Position numbers and translations under genes: made by a program
Part shown: positions 15,134 through 24,610 of the stretch, in pieces
Layout: every line of letters starts with the position of its first letter
How positions within the stretch are numbered: the stretch's first letter is position 1
Notes under the pieces: generated by a model
Told to the model about the DNA's origin: nothing
The model's input: only the letters and a program-made list of their open reading frames with translations
Database searches by the model: none
From: Kaistella yonginensis
GTDB lineage: Bacteria > Bacteroidota > Bacteroidia > Flavobacteriales > Weeksellaceae
DNA length: 64,000 nucleotides
Assembly: GCF_030409525.1 (NCBI RefSeq)
Contig: NZ_JAUFQB010000017.1
Location: forward strand, 257,053-321,052
Direction of reading: 5' to 3'

Positions 15134-16525
15134 TTAATTTAGTTTGATGTTATCTAGTTGAATGGTGGTTGTTACACCAGATCCATTACCAACATATTTA
15201 AACATTACGAATCCTTTTCCGGTAAGATTTGCCGGAACGGTATAGTTTCCTGCATTTACAAAAGTTCCGTACCCAGAAACAGGTGTTTTCGGGATGGTAA
15301 AGCTTGAAGAGATATCGGTAAGCGTTGCTGCTGTGATATCTTCTAGAGGAACATAATTTGTAGACGTATATACTTTCAAGGCGTCACCTGTGTAGAAACC
15401 AATGTTTACATCAAAAGTTAATAATTTACCAGGGGTAAAAGTAACAGGGACCACAAAGAAGGTTTCGAATGGACCACTTCCTGCATTTGCACTTAACTGA
15501 ATATAGTTATTGCTGCTAAAGTTTCTTAACTGCCAGTATCTGTTGCCCAAAACTGGATCATTAACATAAGGAGGGAATACTTCTAATAAATTCCCAGAGA
15601 AAGTTTCGAAAGTTTCCGCCAAAGTTGTCGGATAAGTTACTGCAGATCCTCCTTTTGGTGGCGTAGGGTCAAATCTATTTCCTGTTGGTGGGATTTTCAC
15701 ATCTTGCAAACCTCTGATCAACATTTGAAAATTTGCATTATACTTGCTCACCACGAAGGTAAGAGTACCACTTCCTTTTGGCAAAAGCGTTGCGCCATAC
15801 GTTGAGAAACCAGAGCTTCTAAGATTTGTAGAACCTCCTACTGCATCTTCGATTTTACGGTCAGTATCTACACCAGCACCGGCTAGATAATTTATATAAG
15901 CTTTGTTATCTGGATATAATTCAGAAATATTGAACTGCACATTAGGAACAGTGACCAAAGTATTGATGTATTTGTCTTGCATCGCTGCAGAAAGACTTGG
16001 TAATGCTGTAGGTACGATGGTTGCAATATCCATGGCATTGCCATTACAAACTGCAGAAATGTATCTTCCGAATAATACACCTGGAATTCTACCGATTGCG
16101 TAGGTAGGGTCAACAGAACCAATTTTTACAGACCCACGGTCTAATCCTAATCTCAACCCTTTAGCATTAATTCTAACATGCGTTCCTACTGGAAAATCTG
16201 CGTAGTTGCTTGCCCGGTCAACTTCCATTTGCAAACCCGCGGTTGGATTTTCTGGTTTATCTTGGAAAGAGATTGTTTTATAAAAGTTTCCATTTTCATC
16301 AGAGGAAACGATGTACCCATCAAAAATCTGATCAGTCTCGATCAAGAGATAGCCTGTTGCAGGAGCTTGTGCTTTAAAATCAGCCATTGAAATGGTTGCA
16401 GCATCAAACTTATTTTTACAGTTAATTGGTGGTGTATCCCAATCATCTTCATTTACACAAGAGCTTACTGCAAATGCTGAAAAAGCAAGAACAAAAGCGG
16501 TTTTTAAATATTGTTTGAAATTCAT
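15134..16525 (-). CDS. DUF5689 domain surface lipoprotein
   Basis: The 463-residue protein has a lipoprotein signal peptide (hydrophobic segment about 9-21, lipobox AVSSC with Cys23). After it comes a DUF5689 domain (about 40-280), with DGYIVSSDENGNFYKTISFQD resembling OB-fold nucleic-acid-binding proteins. The C-terminal part (about 310-463) looks like a beta-sandwich of the cleaved-adhesin or choice-of-anchor type ending in TTIQLDNIKL. Directly downstream of a TonB receptor gene (30-base gap), it should be the receptor's surface partner, as SusD is to SusC. A nuclease gene divergent from the pair suggests a nucleic-acid or phosphate substrate; that is inference. Confidence 0.82.
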   Translation of the reverse strand: MNFKQYLKTAFVLAFSAFAVSSCVNEDDWDTPPINCKNKFDAATISMADFKAQAPATGYLLIETDQIFDGYIVSSDENGNFYKTISFQDKPENPTAGLQMEVDRASNYADFPVGTHVRINAKGLRLGLDRGSVKIGSVDPTYAIGRIPGVLFGRYISAVCNGNAMDIATIVPTALPSLSAAMQDKYINTLVTVPNVQFNISELYPDNKAYINYLAGAGVDTDRKIEDAVGGSTNLRSSGFSTYGATLLPKGSGTLTFVVSKYNANFQMLIRGLQDVKIPPTGNRFDPTPPKGGSAVTYPTTLAETFETFSGNLLEVFPPYVNDPVLGNRYWQLRNFSSNNYIQLSANAGSGPFETFFVVPVTFTPGKLLTFDVNIGFYTGDALKVYTSTNYVPLEDITAATLTDISSSFTIPKTPVSGYGTFVNAGNYTVPANLTGKGFVMFKYVGNGSGVTTTIQLDNIKLN

Positions 16526-16555
16526 TTTATTGTTTTTTAAAATTCTGATTATTAA

Positions 16556-19420
16556 TTAAAATCTAACTTGAAGGTTGACGAAATACGATCTCCCTTGCGT
16601 GTACCAATATTTTGGACCAAATAATGGAAACTCTCTGCTGTTTTCTTCAACATATCCCGGGAATGTTACTCTTCTGGTCTGCTCGAACCCACCTGTTATA
16701 TATTTCGTGTTGTCTAAAATATTATTAACAGATGCGGTTAGCAATACGTAGTACGCTCCTAATCTCCAAGACTTTCCTACGTTTGCATTAATAAATGCAG
16801 CTGATGGAAGTTTGGTTGGTGCCAAAACTCTTCTTAATTCGCTTTCATCTAGACCTGCATACGGTGTTCCTGTTACTGGATTTTGCACAAATCGCTCTGT
16901 TCTCAATAATGCAGATGGATCCAGGAAGTTATCATCTAAATAATTCCAGTTTGCTCCGAACCACCAGTATTTGGTTGAGTTGTATCTAAATCCTAAGGAA
17001 TACCCTTGTTGTGGTGTTCCACCTTGTTTTGAATCTTTCAAATAAGCCTTTCCTAAATCAAGGTAAGATTTACCATCGGCAAAAGTTCCTGTGGCATCTG
17101 ATGCGAAATAAACATTCGGATCATTTCTGTAGGTAAACTGGCCGTAACTTGCTAAACCTTGGACTGATAAGGTTGGCAAGATTTTTACATCTACGCCTAA
17201 TTCACCACCCATATTTCTTTTCTCAACATTTGTCATTACTTGCGTAACGAAAGCACTTTGTACATTCGCAATCGTTCCGTCTTGACCTGAAGACTCCAAT
17301 TGAATTCCATCGGCAAAGAACCGCTGAACATTGGTATCATTCTGCGTTTCTACTAAATAACCTGTCAATCGCATTTTGAAGAATGGGCTATTAATTACAT
17401 AGCTCAAATCATTTGCATTAACAATGGTATTTTCAACATTCGGTGCTACCGATGCGTTCACTCTTGGGTTAATGAATAAGTCTTCTAAGAAAGGGGCTTG
17501 AGAAAAATATGCACCGTTATATACTAAGAAGTTTCTACCATTCATTTTATAAATAACCTGTCCTTTTAATCCAAAATTCCAGAAATTATAGTCTGCACTT
17601 TTTCCGTAAGAATCTTTGTATAAATAATGGTTGTAATGTCCCTCTCTAAACGAAGTAGAATAGCCTGCTAAACCGGAAACAAAAACATCAAATTTACCTG
17701 CTTCTACTTTTAAACCCGGGTTCACCTTTACTTCTTGTCTTGCAAAACTGTAATTGTAATTAATTTTATCTCCTACTCTTTTGGTAACATTGGTTTCTCC
17801 CTCGTTATAAAGGCCGCTTTTACCTGGTTGGTTCGTCGCTGCAAATGGATCACGGTTCAACGCAAAATCAGCACCTAAAAGATCTTTTACTTCTCGGTAC
17901 AATTCTGATTTATAATTTTCGTAAGAAACATTTAACAATAACTTCGATGTATTGTTAAAATTATAAACATAGTGTGTTCCAGCGTTGAAGATTTTATCAT
18001 CACTGACGTCTGCAACTTGGAAATACAAAGCACGTTTACCATTCACACCGAAATATTCACCAGCTGGCTGACTACTATTTCTTCTGTACAACGCATCCCA
18101 ATTAAGTTGCGTATAAGCTGGATCTCCGTTCTGCCAACCTGCCAAAGCATCTTGGTACGCTTGCTGCGCTGTGGTTGGAGTTTCGCCATTGGGTACCGAA
18201 ACTGAAGCGTTAGGATCTAACGAGTCATAATAGCTCGGCAAATATCTATAGTATGTTGGCGAAGGATTCTGAACACTTTGCCAATCTAATCTTGCGCCTT
18301 TATCTTTTCCGAATTGGTAAGAAATAGCAGTTCTTAGACTTGATTTATCATTAATTTTCCAGAAATCCTGAATTTGGAAAATGGGTTGGAAACCAGATTT
18401 TACCCTCTCGCTTCTTTTTTTTCCATCTTGCCAACCCCAATAAGAGTTATAATGTACGCCTCTATAATCATAAACTTCTTGTGTACTTGGACTAGAAGTT
18501 GATCTTCTATAAGGTGCTGCAAACGTATTGAAAGTCATGGAATGAGAATCACTAAACTTCTTTTCAATTCCTAAGAAACCTCCCCACGCATCGTAGAAAG
18601 TTCCTTCTTGGATTCCTTCTTGTGCCCATCTTCTGGCAGCCATTGCAGTAAACGCCCAACCCGTTCTACTCATTCCTGAAGTATAACGAAGCGATGCACG
18701 ATTTCTGTAGTTTCTGTTGGTCAATGAGTAAGTTGCTTGAAAACCTTTTCGGTACTCACTGGCATTGGTATTTTTATAAATAACAGAGCTTGCACCACCA
18801 AATGAATATTCAGATGGAGCATGGTTTGCTGAAATTTCTGGATACCTGGTGATTTCGTTCAAACCTCCCCAGTTTCCAAAATCAACGTTTCCATTATCTG
18901 ATTTCACCATGGAAACACCATTCATCATGGTTTCTCCTGATCGGCCATCAATACCTCTTGGTCGGAACCAATATGCTCCCAAGTCGTACGCAGCAATTCT
19001 GCTGAACACATCTTGCGATGACTGCAACAGACCAATCGTGGTTCCTTGACTGGCGTTTTCTTCATCTCCACTACTTTCAATAATGGCAAGACCTTGGTCC
19101 GCACCAGTTAAACTAGAATAAAGCGTAACAACGCCCAAGTCCTTTTTCTTTTCGTCATTAATATCGAACTCCATCACTTTGGTTTCGAAATTCGGTTTGG
19201 TAATGACAATTTGGTAATGTCCTGTTTTCAAGTCGACAAACTGGAAATATCCAATTTTATCAGCTTTCACATCATTACCAGATCCTTTTAAATCAATCTC
19301 TGCATTTTCCACCGGTTTCCCATCTGCATCTTTCAAATAAGCATAAACCGTAGTTTGTGCAAAGAAAAACGATGCTGGGAGCATGGTAAACAAAGAGATT
19401 AAAGTTAATTTTTTAATCAT
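16556..19420 (-). CDS. TonB-dependent receptor with carboxypeptidase-like N-terminal domain
   Basis: A full-length outer membrane receptor of 954 residues. Signal peptide residues 1-22 end in FFAQ. A carboxypeptidase-regulatory-like beta domain spans about 25-105 (GKPVENAEIDLKG, GYFQFVDL). The plug domain has FSRIAAYDLGAYWFRPRGID and MMNGVSM. The barrel ends with FVNLQVRF, a proper beta-signal. It is the first gene of a two-gene operon with the DUF5689 lipoprotein and reads away from the nuclease gene. The substrate is not identifiable from sequence alone; neighbours hint at nucleic acid or nucleotide-derived phosphate. Confidence 0.93.
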   Translation of the reverse strand: MIKKLTLISLFTMLPASFFFAQTTVYAYLKDADGKPVENAEIDLKGSGNDVKADKIGYFQFVDLKTGHYQIVITKPNFETKVMEFDINDEKKKDLGVVTLYSSLTGADQGLAIIESSGDEENASQGTTIGLLQSSQDVFSRIAAYDLGAYWFRPRGIDGRSGETMMNGVSMVKSDNGNVDFGNWGGLNEITRYPEISANHAPSEYSFGGASSVIYKNTNASEYRKGFQATYSLTNRNYRNRASLRYTSGMSRTGWAFTAMAARRWAQEGIQEGTFYDAWGGFLGIEKKFSDSHSMTFNTFAAPYRRSTSSPSTQEVYDYRGVHYNSYWGWQDGKKRSERVKSGFQPIFQIQDFWKINDKSSLRTAISYQFGKDKGARLDWQSVQNPSPTYYRYLPSYYDSLDPNASVSVPNGETPTTAQQAYQDALAGWQNGDPAYTQLNWDALYRRNSSQPAGEYFGVNGKRALYFQVADVSDDKIFNAGTHYVYNFNNTSKLLLNVSYENYKSELYREVKDLLGADFALNRDPFAATNQPGKSGLYNEGETNVTKRVGDKINYNYSFARQEVKVNPGLKVEAGKFDVFVSGLAGYSTSFREGHYNHYLYKDSYGKSADYNFWNFGLKGQVIYKMNGRNFLVYNGAYFSQAPFLEDLFINPRVNASVAPNVENTIVNANDLSYVINSPFFKMRLTGYLVETQNDTNVQRFFADGIQLESSGQDGTIANVQSAFVTQVMTNVEKRNMGGELGVDVKILPTLSVQGLASYGQFTYRNDPNVYFASDATGTFADGKSYLDLGKAYLKDSKQGGTPQQGYSLGFRYNSTKYWWFGANWNYLDDNFLDPSALLRTERFVQNPVTGTPYAGLDESELRRVLAPTKLPSAAFINANVGKSWRLGAYYVLLTASVNNILDNTKYITGGFEQTRRVTFPGYVEENSREFPLFGPKYWYTQGRSYFVNLQVRF

Positions 19421-19591
19421 GTTGATAATTTATTTTTTCGCTGTTTGAGTTAAAAATCAATTCAGTAAATTAATTAGGGCAAATTTAAGCAATATTATAT
19501 TAGTTTAGATTTATTTAACATATTATGAACGTCAGATATGATAAATATTAGGAGATAGTTAAATAAGGTAGTCTGAAAAATATATTTATAC

Positions 19592-19599
19592 TAACTTTG
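19592..19599 (+). promoter_or_regulatory. -7 element (TAACTTTG) of the secreted nuclease gene
   Basis: A perfect TAnnTTTG lies 27 bases before the ATG at 19626. No clear TTG is present at the usual distance; an AT-rich stretch takes its place. Confidence 0.5.
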
Positions 19600-19625
19600 C
19601 ATTAATAATATAATTAAAAATTATA

Positions 19626-20822
19626 ATGAAAAAAATTGTAAGTTTTGTTTTCTTAATGGCATTCTGTTTTATATTCGGTCAACAGAAAGGTCAACTGAGA
19701 AAAGTAGCGACCATTGGGTTTATGAATGTAGAAAATCTTTGGGATACCATTGCTTCTGCTGATTATATCGATGGAACAAAAGACGTGAGTAATCCTGCAT
19801 TTCACCGAAGCGTTCCGATAGATTCCTTGAAATATTTAGAAACCACCGAAGAATACCGTGGGGAGTGGCGAGATGATTTATTAAAAGGTAAAAAAGTAGT
19901 TCGCCATCAAATCCTTGCAGATGATTTTACCTACAACAGTGCCAAAAACTGGAATACTAAAAATTATAACATAAAGATTGCGAACCAAGCAAAGGTTATT
20001 TCAGAAATGGGTGCGCAATACACCAAGACCGCGCCCGTAATTGTGGGTTTGATTGAGGTAGAAAACAGACAAGTAATTGAAGATTTGATTAAACATCCTC
20101 TTCTTGCGAAATATGATTATGGCATTATTCATTACAATTCCTACGATGCCAGAGGAATTGATGTTGCCATAATTTATCAGAAAAGAAGATTCACGCCAAG
20201 TAACTCTTTGAAAAAAGAAATCAAGATTTTTAATGACGATGGTAAAAGAGCTTATACGCGTGATATTATTGTAGCCACCGGCTTTTTGGATAATGAAAAA
20301 ATTGCCATTTTTATGAATCACTGGCCAGCGAGAAGCGGTGGTGAAGCAAGATCATTGCCCCGAAGAAATGCTGCCGCCAAAGTCCTAAAACAACAAATGG
20401 ATAGTATAAGATTGAAAGATCCTACGACCAAACTATTTGCCATGGGCGATTTCAATGACGACCCGGTAAATACCAGTTTGAAAAATATTTTACAGGCAGT
20501 GGCGAGCCCCAAAGACCTTAGCCCAGAAACACCGTATTTAAATTTAATGTACCCTTTGTTCAAAAAAGGAGTTGCCTCATTGGCATATCAAGACGCACCG
20601 AACCTTTTCGACCAAATCATCGTGTCGGGAAATTTAATTTCAGACCAAGTAGGAAAAGAGTATTCAGTATACAAAACCGAAGTATTTGCGCCGCCCTACC
20701 TTATCAACAGAGAAGGACCGTGGAAAGGTTACCCACTTCGATCATGGAATGGAGACCAGTTTACAGGTGGTTACAGCGACCACTTTCCAGCTTTTGTAGT
20801 GGTGCAAAGAGAAGTTCAATAA
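19626..20822 (+). CDS. Secreted endonuclease/exonuclease/phosphatase family enzyme
   Basis: The 398-residue protein has a signal peptide (1-18, FCFIFG then QQ). It continues into the EEP fold: GFMNVENLWD (Asn and Glu at the metal site), GLIEVENR, HWPARSGGEARSLPRRNAA, the catalytic block MGDFNDDP and the C-terminal YSDHFPAF. All catalytic residues of the DNase-I-like family appear present. The long insertion between the first and second blocks is common in Bacteroidetes exported members. It is divergent from a TonB receptor and DUF5689 lipoprotein, so degradation of extracellular DNA, RNA or another phosphodiester to feed that receptor is plausible. A phosphatase activity cannot be excluded. 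Confidence 0.9.
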   Translation: MKKIVSFVFLMAFCFIFGQQKGQLRKVATIGFMNVENLWDTIASADYIDGTKDVSNPAFHRSVPIDSLKYLETTEEYRGEWRDDLLKGKKVVRHQILADDFTYNSAKNWNTKNYNIKIANQAKVISEMGAQYTKTAPVIVGLIEVENRQVIEDLIKHPLLAKYDYGIIHYNSYDARGIDVAIIYQKRRFTPSNSLKKEIKIFNDDGKRAYTRDIIVATGFLDNEKIAIFMNHWPARSGGEARSLPRRNAAAKVLKQQMDSIRLKDPTTKLFAMGDFNDDPVNTSLKNILQAVASPKDLSPETPYLNLMYPLFKKGVASLAYQDAPNLFDQIIVSGNLISDQVGKEYSVYKTEVFAPPYLINREGPWKGYPLRSWNGDQFTGGYSDHFPAFVVVQREVQ

Positions 20823-20836
20823 ACAACATCAATTTA

Positions 20837-20864
20837 AAAACCGTTTTTCGAAACGGTTTTTTTG
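20837..20864 (+). terminator. Rho-independent terminator after the nuclease gene
   Basis: AAACCGTTTTTCGAAACGGTTT is a tight palindromic hairpin that runs into seven T. Confidence 0.8.
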
Positions 20865-20897
20865 GCTGTAAATTTGATGGCTTAACAAAAAGAACCC

Positions 20898-21296
20898 ATG
20901 AAAAAAATAATTTTTATACTCAGCATTTTATTGATGACATTAAGTTGTTCTACCCCGAATAAACTCCCGAGTCAAGATAAAGATAACGTCATTCAAGCAC
21001 AAAAAAATGAAGATGGCGAGTATGATTTGGAAGTACTCGACGGTCAATTTTCTTATTTCATAAATGCGGTGGCAAAGCCGGCGAGCATGTATTCTGAAGG
21101 TTATCTAAAGAGTAGAAATCAATTCTTGGTGAGCCAATGGAATTCTTATTATTTTTCGGGGCGGTATAAAAATATTATTGAATCATCAATAGATTACGAT
21201 CCCAACATTAATTATGGATTAAAATTCGAATACAAACTCTATCAAGTATTTGAGTTTGTAAAATGGAAGTATGGTTTAAATATGACCGGATTATAA
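20898..21296 (+). CDS. DUF6146 family small lipoprotein
   Basis: A 132-residue lipoprotein: signal peptide with lipobox MTLSC (Cys17), then a conserved region EYDLEVLDGQFSYFINAVAKP and SRNQFLVSQWNSYY, followed by INYGLKFEYKLYQVFEFVKWKYG. This matches the flavobacterial DUF6146 family, which has no known function. It lies between two terminators, so it is a single-gene transcript unless read through from the nuclease gene. The charged N-terminal linker after the lipidated cysteine suggests outer-membrane anchoring. Confidence 0.78.
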   Translation: MKKIIFILSILLMTLSCSTPNKLPSQDKDNVIQAQKNEDGEYDLEVLDGQFSYFINAVAKPASMYSEGYLKSRNQFLVSQWNSYYFSGRYKNIIESSIDYDPNINYGLKFEYKLYQVFEFVKWKYGLNMTGL

Positions 21297-21317
21297 GAAA
21301 GACGATTTTATAAAAAC

Positions 21318-21348
21318 AAAAAAGTTCAGATAAATCTGAACTTTTTTT
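21318..21348. terminator. Bidirectional terminator between the DUF6146 gene and sodA
   Basis: AAGTTCAGA and TCTGAACTT form a perfect stem around a 4-base loop, with A-rich and T-rich flanks on both sides. Two genes converge on it. Confidence 0.85.
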
Positions 21349-21364
21349 ATGGAATACTCTCAAT

Positions 21365-21961
21365 TTATTTATTGAATTTCTCTTCTACCTTATCCCAATT
21401 CACCACCTCAAAAAAGGCAGATACATAATCAGGTCTTCTGTTTTGATAGTTCAAATAGTAGGCATGTTCCCAAACATCCAATCCTAAAACGGGTGTTCCT
21501 TGGCACTCTGCTACGGGCATTAATGGGTTATCTTGATTTGGAGAGGAACATACAGCTAAAGAACCATCCCCTTTTTTGCACAGCCACGCCCACCCAGATC
21601 CGAATCTGGTTTTTGCAGCATTAGAAAAATCTTCTTTAAATTTATCAAAACCTCCATATGCTTCGATGGCTGCTTTTACATTTCCAACGGGTTCTTTGCT
21701 CCCACCTGGTGTCATAATTTCCCAGAAAAGCGAATGGTTAAAATGACCGCCGCCATTATTTCTTACCGCCGCTTTATCGGTTCCTGTTTTGCAGATTTCC
21801 CCGATCGATTTCCCTTCTAAATCAGTTCCTGCAATGGCTTTGTTTAAATTATCTACATAACCTTGGTGGTGTTTTGTATGATGAATTTCCATAGTTCTCG
21901 CATCAATAGTTGGTTCTAACGCGTCGTACGCATATCCTAATTTTGGTAATTCAAATGACAT
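21365..21961 (-). CDS. sodA: Superoxide dismutase, Mn/Fe family (manganese-type residues)
   Basis: The 198-residue enzyme converts superoxide to hydrogen peroxide and oxygen. Metal ligands are visible: His27 ([11 protein letters not shown] region), His in [13 protein letters not shown], and Asp and His in [12 protein letters not shown]. The GGGHFNH block and NQDNPLM, with the active-site Gln in the C-terminal half, are typical of manganese enzymes rather than iron enzymes, though cambialistic use is common in Bacteroidetes. There is no signal peptide, so it is cytosolic. A good promoter lies upstream, and the gene is alone between terminators. Confidence 0.95.
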   Translation of the reverse strand: MSFELPKLGYAYDALEPTIDARTMEIHHTKHHQGYVDNLNKAIAGTDLEGKSIGEICKTGTDKAAVRNNGGGHFNHSLFWEIMTPGGSKEPVGNVKAAIEAYGGFDKFKEDFSNAAKTRFGSGWAWLCKKGDGSLAVCSSPNQDNPLMPVAECQGTPVLGLDVWEHAYYLNYQNRRPDYVSAFFEVVNWDKVEEKFNK

Positions 21962-21987
21962 AATATTATTTTTTAAGTGTTAATAGT

Positions 21988-22018
21988 CAAACTTAATCAT
22001 AATTTAGACCAATTCCAA
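21988..22018 (-). promoter_or_regulatory. Promoter of sodA
   Basis: On the minus strand TTG (22018-22016) and TAAGTTTG (21995-21988) are separated by 20 bases, matching the Bacteroidetes consensus. The sodA start codon follows 27 bases later. Confidence 0.6.
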
Positions 22019-22065
22019 AAAGGTGTAACTACTTTAATAAATCTTTAACATTGATAAAAACTAAG

Positions 22066-22089
22066 AAACCGCCTTCAAAAAGCGGTTTT
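22066..22089 (-). terminator. Terminator after rho
   Basis: AAACCGC pairs with GCGGTTT (stem extended by two pairs with a bulge). On the minus strand the 3' flank is moderately T-rich. It lies 31 bases beyond the rho stop codon. Confidence 0.6.
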
Positions 22090-22119
22090 ATTGGATGCAA
22101 AAAAAACAATTCTTGTCTT

Positions 22120-23934
22120 TTATCTATTCATTGACATCAAAAACTCTTCATTGTTCAAAGTATTCTTCATGCTTTTATTTACAAATTCCATTGCTTCAAC
22201 TGGGTTCATATCAGCCAAATACTTTCTTAAAATCCACATTCTTTGCTGTACCGTATCTTCTAAGAGTAAATCATCTCTTCTGGTACTAGACGAAGTTAAG
22301 TCAATGGCAGGATAAATTCTCTTGTTCGCAATTTTTCGATCAAGCTGCAATTCCATATTTCCGGTTCCTTTGAACTCTTCAAAAATAACTTCATCCATTT
22401 TTGATCCTGTATCGATTAACGCTGTAGCGATAATGGTTAATGAACCTCCACCTTCAATGTTTCGGGCGGCTCCGAAAAAACGCTTTGGTTTGTGCAATGC
22501 ATTGGCATCAACACCACCAGATAAAATCTTACCAGATGCTGGCGTAACGGTGTTATATGCGCGCGCCAAACGGGTAATGGAGTCTAACAAAATCACCACA
22601 TCATGTCCACATTCAACCATTCGCTGTGCTTTTGACAAGACCAGATTCGCAACTTTTACATGCTTATCTGCGGGTTCATCAAAAGTTGAAGCGATTACTT
22701 CTGCATTCACACTTCTTTCCATATCGGTCACCTCTTCAGGTCTTTCATCGATGAGTAAAATCATCATATAAGCTTCTGGGTGATTGGCTGAAATAGAATT
22801 CGCAATCTCCTTCAGCAACATGGTTTTACCTGTTTTTGGCTGGGCTACAATCATCGCACGTTGTCCTTTCCCGATGGGCGTAAATAAATCTACAATTCTG
22901 GTGGACGGCGTTGCATTTTTACCTGTCAAATTAAACTTCTCTTCTGGGAAAAGTGGAGTTAAAAACTCAAAGGCAACCCGATCTTTAATAAACTCAAGAT
23001 CCCTCCCATTTACTTCAGTCGGCTTCAATAAAGAGAAATATTTTTCTCCTTCTTTCGGTAATCGTACGATTCCTTTGACTGTATCTCCGGTTTTCAACGC
23101 ATAATTTCTAATCTGGTTGGTCGAGACATACACATCGTCAGGCGAAGAAATATAGGAAAAATCAGATGATCTCAAGAATCCATAATTATCTGGAAGGATT
23201 TCTAAAACCCCTTCAATGGTAACCAATCCATCAAAATTAAATTCCTTTTTAGCAGGCTCTTCTTGGGAAGGGTTGTTTTGTTGGTTTTTGTGTTGATTGG
23301 GATTTTTGTGCTGATTCTGATTTTTATGTTGCGGTTGTTTATTTTGATTTCCGCCTTGATTAGGATTTCCGTTCCCATTCCCTGCTTGGTTTGGATTGGA
23401 ATTTTGATTTTTAGGTTGCTCGGCTTTAGGTTCTGCTTGAACTTCTGAATCCGCAACAACTTCTTTTTCGGTCTGATCTGCTTCCGATTTAGGTGGAGCA
23501 ACACGCTGTCGCTTTTTCTTTTGTTGATTTTGCGGTTTTGGCTGGTCTGTTTCCAAACTTTCAGCAGCGGTTTCCGCTTCAATTTTAGCAGGAACTTCTT
23601 TGTTTTCTTTAGAAAGATTTTTCGCAACTTCTTTTAAAATTTCCTTCGGAGCTTCCGCAGAATCTTCTACTGGTTTTTCTGCTTTCTTTTTAGGAGCTGG
23701 TTTTTTTACAGCTGGTTTCTTAGGAGCAGGTGCATTTGTTTCTTCTGTATTCATAGGAGTTTCTGTCGCATTGAAATAATCTTTCACTACTTTTGTATTG
23801 GATGCTTGAAAATCCAAAATAGCAAAAATCTTATCATTATCAGTGCTATTTTTAGCAGTTTTAACGCCCAGATCGTTTGTGATTTTAGCCAAGTCCGAAT
23901 CGGATTTTGACCTTAATGTTTCAATGTTGAACAT
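22120..23934 (-). CDS. rho: Transcription termination factor Rho with a long disordered N-terminal insertion
   Basis: Rho is the hexameric RNA helicase that ends untranslated transcripts. Residues 1-45 are the Rho N-terminal helical domain. Residues about 57-232 are low-complexity: first Lys/Pro/Glu/Ala-rich, then an Asn/Gln/Gly/His-rich stretch (about 173-224, with repeated QHKNPNQ-like units). The RNA-binding cold-shock domain follows ([14 protein letters not shown], about 243-256), then the ATPase with Walker A AQPKTGKT (364-371) and Walker B VVILLDS ending at Asp451. Total length is 604, against about 420 for E. coli Rho. Extended Rho proteins are typical of Bacteroidetes, and in Bacteroides thetaiotaomicron such a region drives phase separation. 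Confidence 0.97.
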   Translation of the reverse strand: MFNIETLRSKSDSDLAKITNDLGVKTAKNSTDNDKIFAILDFQASNTKVVKDYFNATETPMNTEETNAPAPKKPAVKKPAPKKKAEKPVEDSAEAPKEILKEVAKNLSKENKEVPAKIEAETAAESLETDQPKPQNQQKKKRQRVAPPKSEADQTEKEVVADSEVQAEPKAEQPKNQNSNPNQAGNGNGNPNQGGNQNKQPQHKNQNQHKNPNQHKNQQNNPSQEEPAKKEFNFDGLVTIEGVLEILPDNYGFLRSSDFSYISSPDDVYVSTNQIRNYALKTGDTVKGIVRLPKEGEKYFSLLKPTEVNGRDLEFIKDRVAFEFLTPLFPEEKFNLTGKNATPSTRIVDLFTPIGKGQRAMIVAQPKTGKTMLLKEIANSISANHPEAYMMILLIDERPEEVTDMERSVNAEVIASTFDEPADKHVKVANLVLSKAQRMVECGHDVVILLDSITRLARAYNTVTPASGKILSGGVDANALHKPKRFFGAARNIEGGGSLTIIATALIDTGSKMDEVIFEEFKGTGNMELQLDRKIANKRIYPAIDLTSSSTRRDDLLLEDTVQQRMWILRKYLADMNPVEAMEFVNKSMKNTLNNEEFLMSMNR

Positions 23935-24020
23935 AAATGTTTCGCAAAAAGTAATTTATAAGTAATTGTAGATAAGAATGTTAAGTCGGGTGACTATTCT
24001 TTTATAGGTCGTTTGTAATG

Positions 24021-24050
24021 CAAATCTACGTTTATTTTTTAATAATGCAA
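24021..24050 (-). promoter_or_regulatory. Promoter of rho
   Basis: On the minus strand TTG (24050-24048) and TAGATTTG (24028-24021) are separated by 19 bases, an excellent match. The start site would lie near 24015, giving a leader of about 80 bases before the ATG, long for this genome and suitable for autoregulation. Confidence 0.6.
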
Positions 24051-24087
24051 AAAATTATTGTTATTTTTGTAGTCAGAATCGAATCAT

Positions 24088-24477
24088 ATGTTGCAGAGAA
24101 TACAGACCGTATGGATATTTTTAGCGATTATAGGCGCAGTTTTTTTGTTCATCACCGGGCAAGACTTTTCCGTATTTGGACCCGTTCCATTTATATCGGT
24201 GGTTTGTGTTATCCTTGTATTTCTAGGATTCATCAGTATTTTAAGCTATAAAGACCGTAAGAGACAAATTCAGCTGAATAATATCAGCATGATTATAAAC
24301 GCTTTGTTGCTCGGTTTATTGGCGTATTGGTTACTCACTTTATCCGGAGGAATTGATTTTCCTGAGAAGGGTATTGAGCCTCTCTTTCCTCTTTTATCTG
24401 TGATCTGTTTGCTTATTGCAAATGTATACATCCGGAAAGACGAAAGGCTCGTAAAATCTGTAGACCGTCTCCGATAA
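24088..24477 (+). CDS. DUF4293 family membrane protein
   Basis: A 129-residue protein with four membrane helices (about 7-24, 30-50, 68-87, 99-116) and the start MLQRIQTVWIFLA, typical of DUF4293 in Bacteroidetes. Divergence from rho is the usual place for this gene in flavobacteria. A TATTTTTG -7 element (24062-24069) precedes the ATG by 18 bases. It is followed by a clear terminator, so it forms its own transcript. No function is known. Confidence 0.85.
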   Translation: MLQRIQTVWIFLAIIGAVFLFITGQDFSVFGPVPFISVVCVILVFLGFISILSYKDRKRQIQLNNISMIINALLLGLLAYWLLTLSGGIDFPEKGIEPLFPLLSVICLLIANVYIRKDERLVKSVDRLR

Positions 24478-24500
24478 ATGTACAACGATTTTTTTTGAGT

Positions 24501-24532
24501 GAAACAGTTCCTTTTTTGGAACTGTTTTTTTT
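24501..24532 (+). terminator. Rho-independent terminator after the DUF4293 gene
   Basis: AACAGTTCC and GGAACTGTT form a perfect stem with a T-rich loop, followed by a run of T. Confidence 0.85.
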
Positions 24533-24610
24533 CACTTCAAAATGGTCATTTCTGATTTTTTAAAAATAATCCATTTGAAATTGCTTATTTTTGCGTCTTA
24601 AATTCCCTGA

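Noticed and set aside
23202..23627. A long alternative frame over rho rich in Lys, Asn and Ile
   Set aside because: It is a by-product of the low-complexity Lys/Asn/Gln coding region of rho and shows no protein family pattern.
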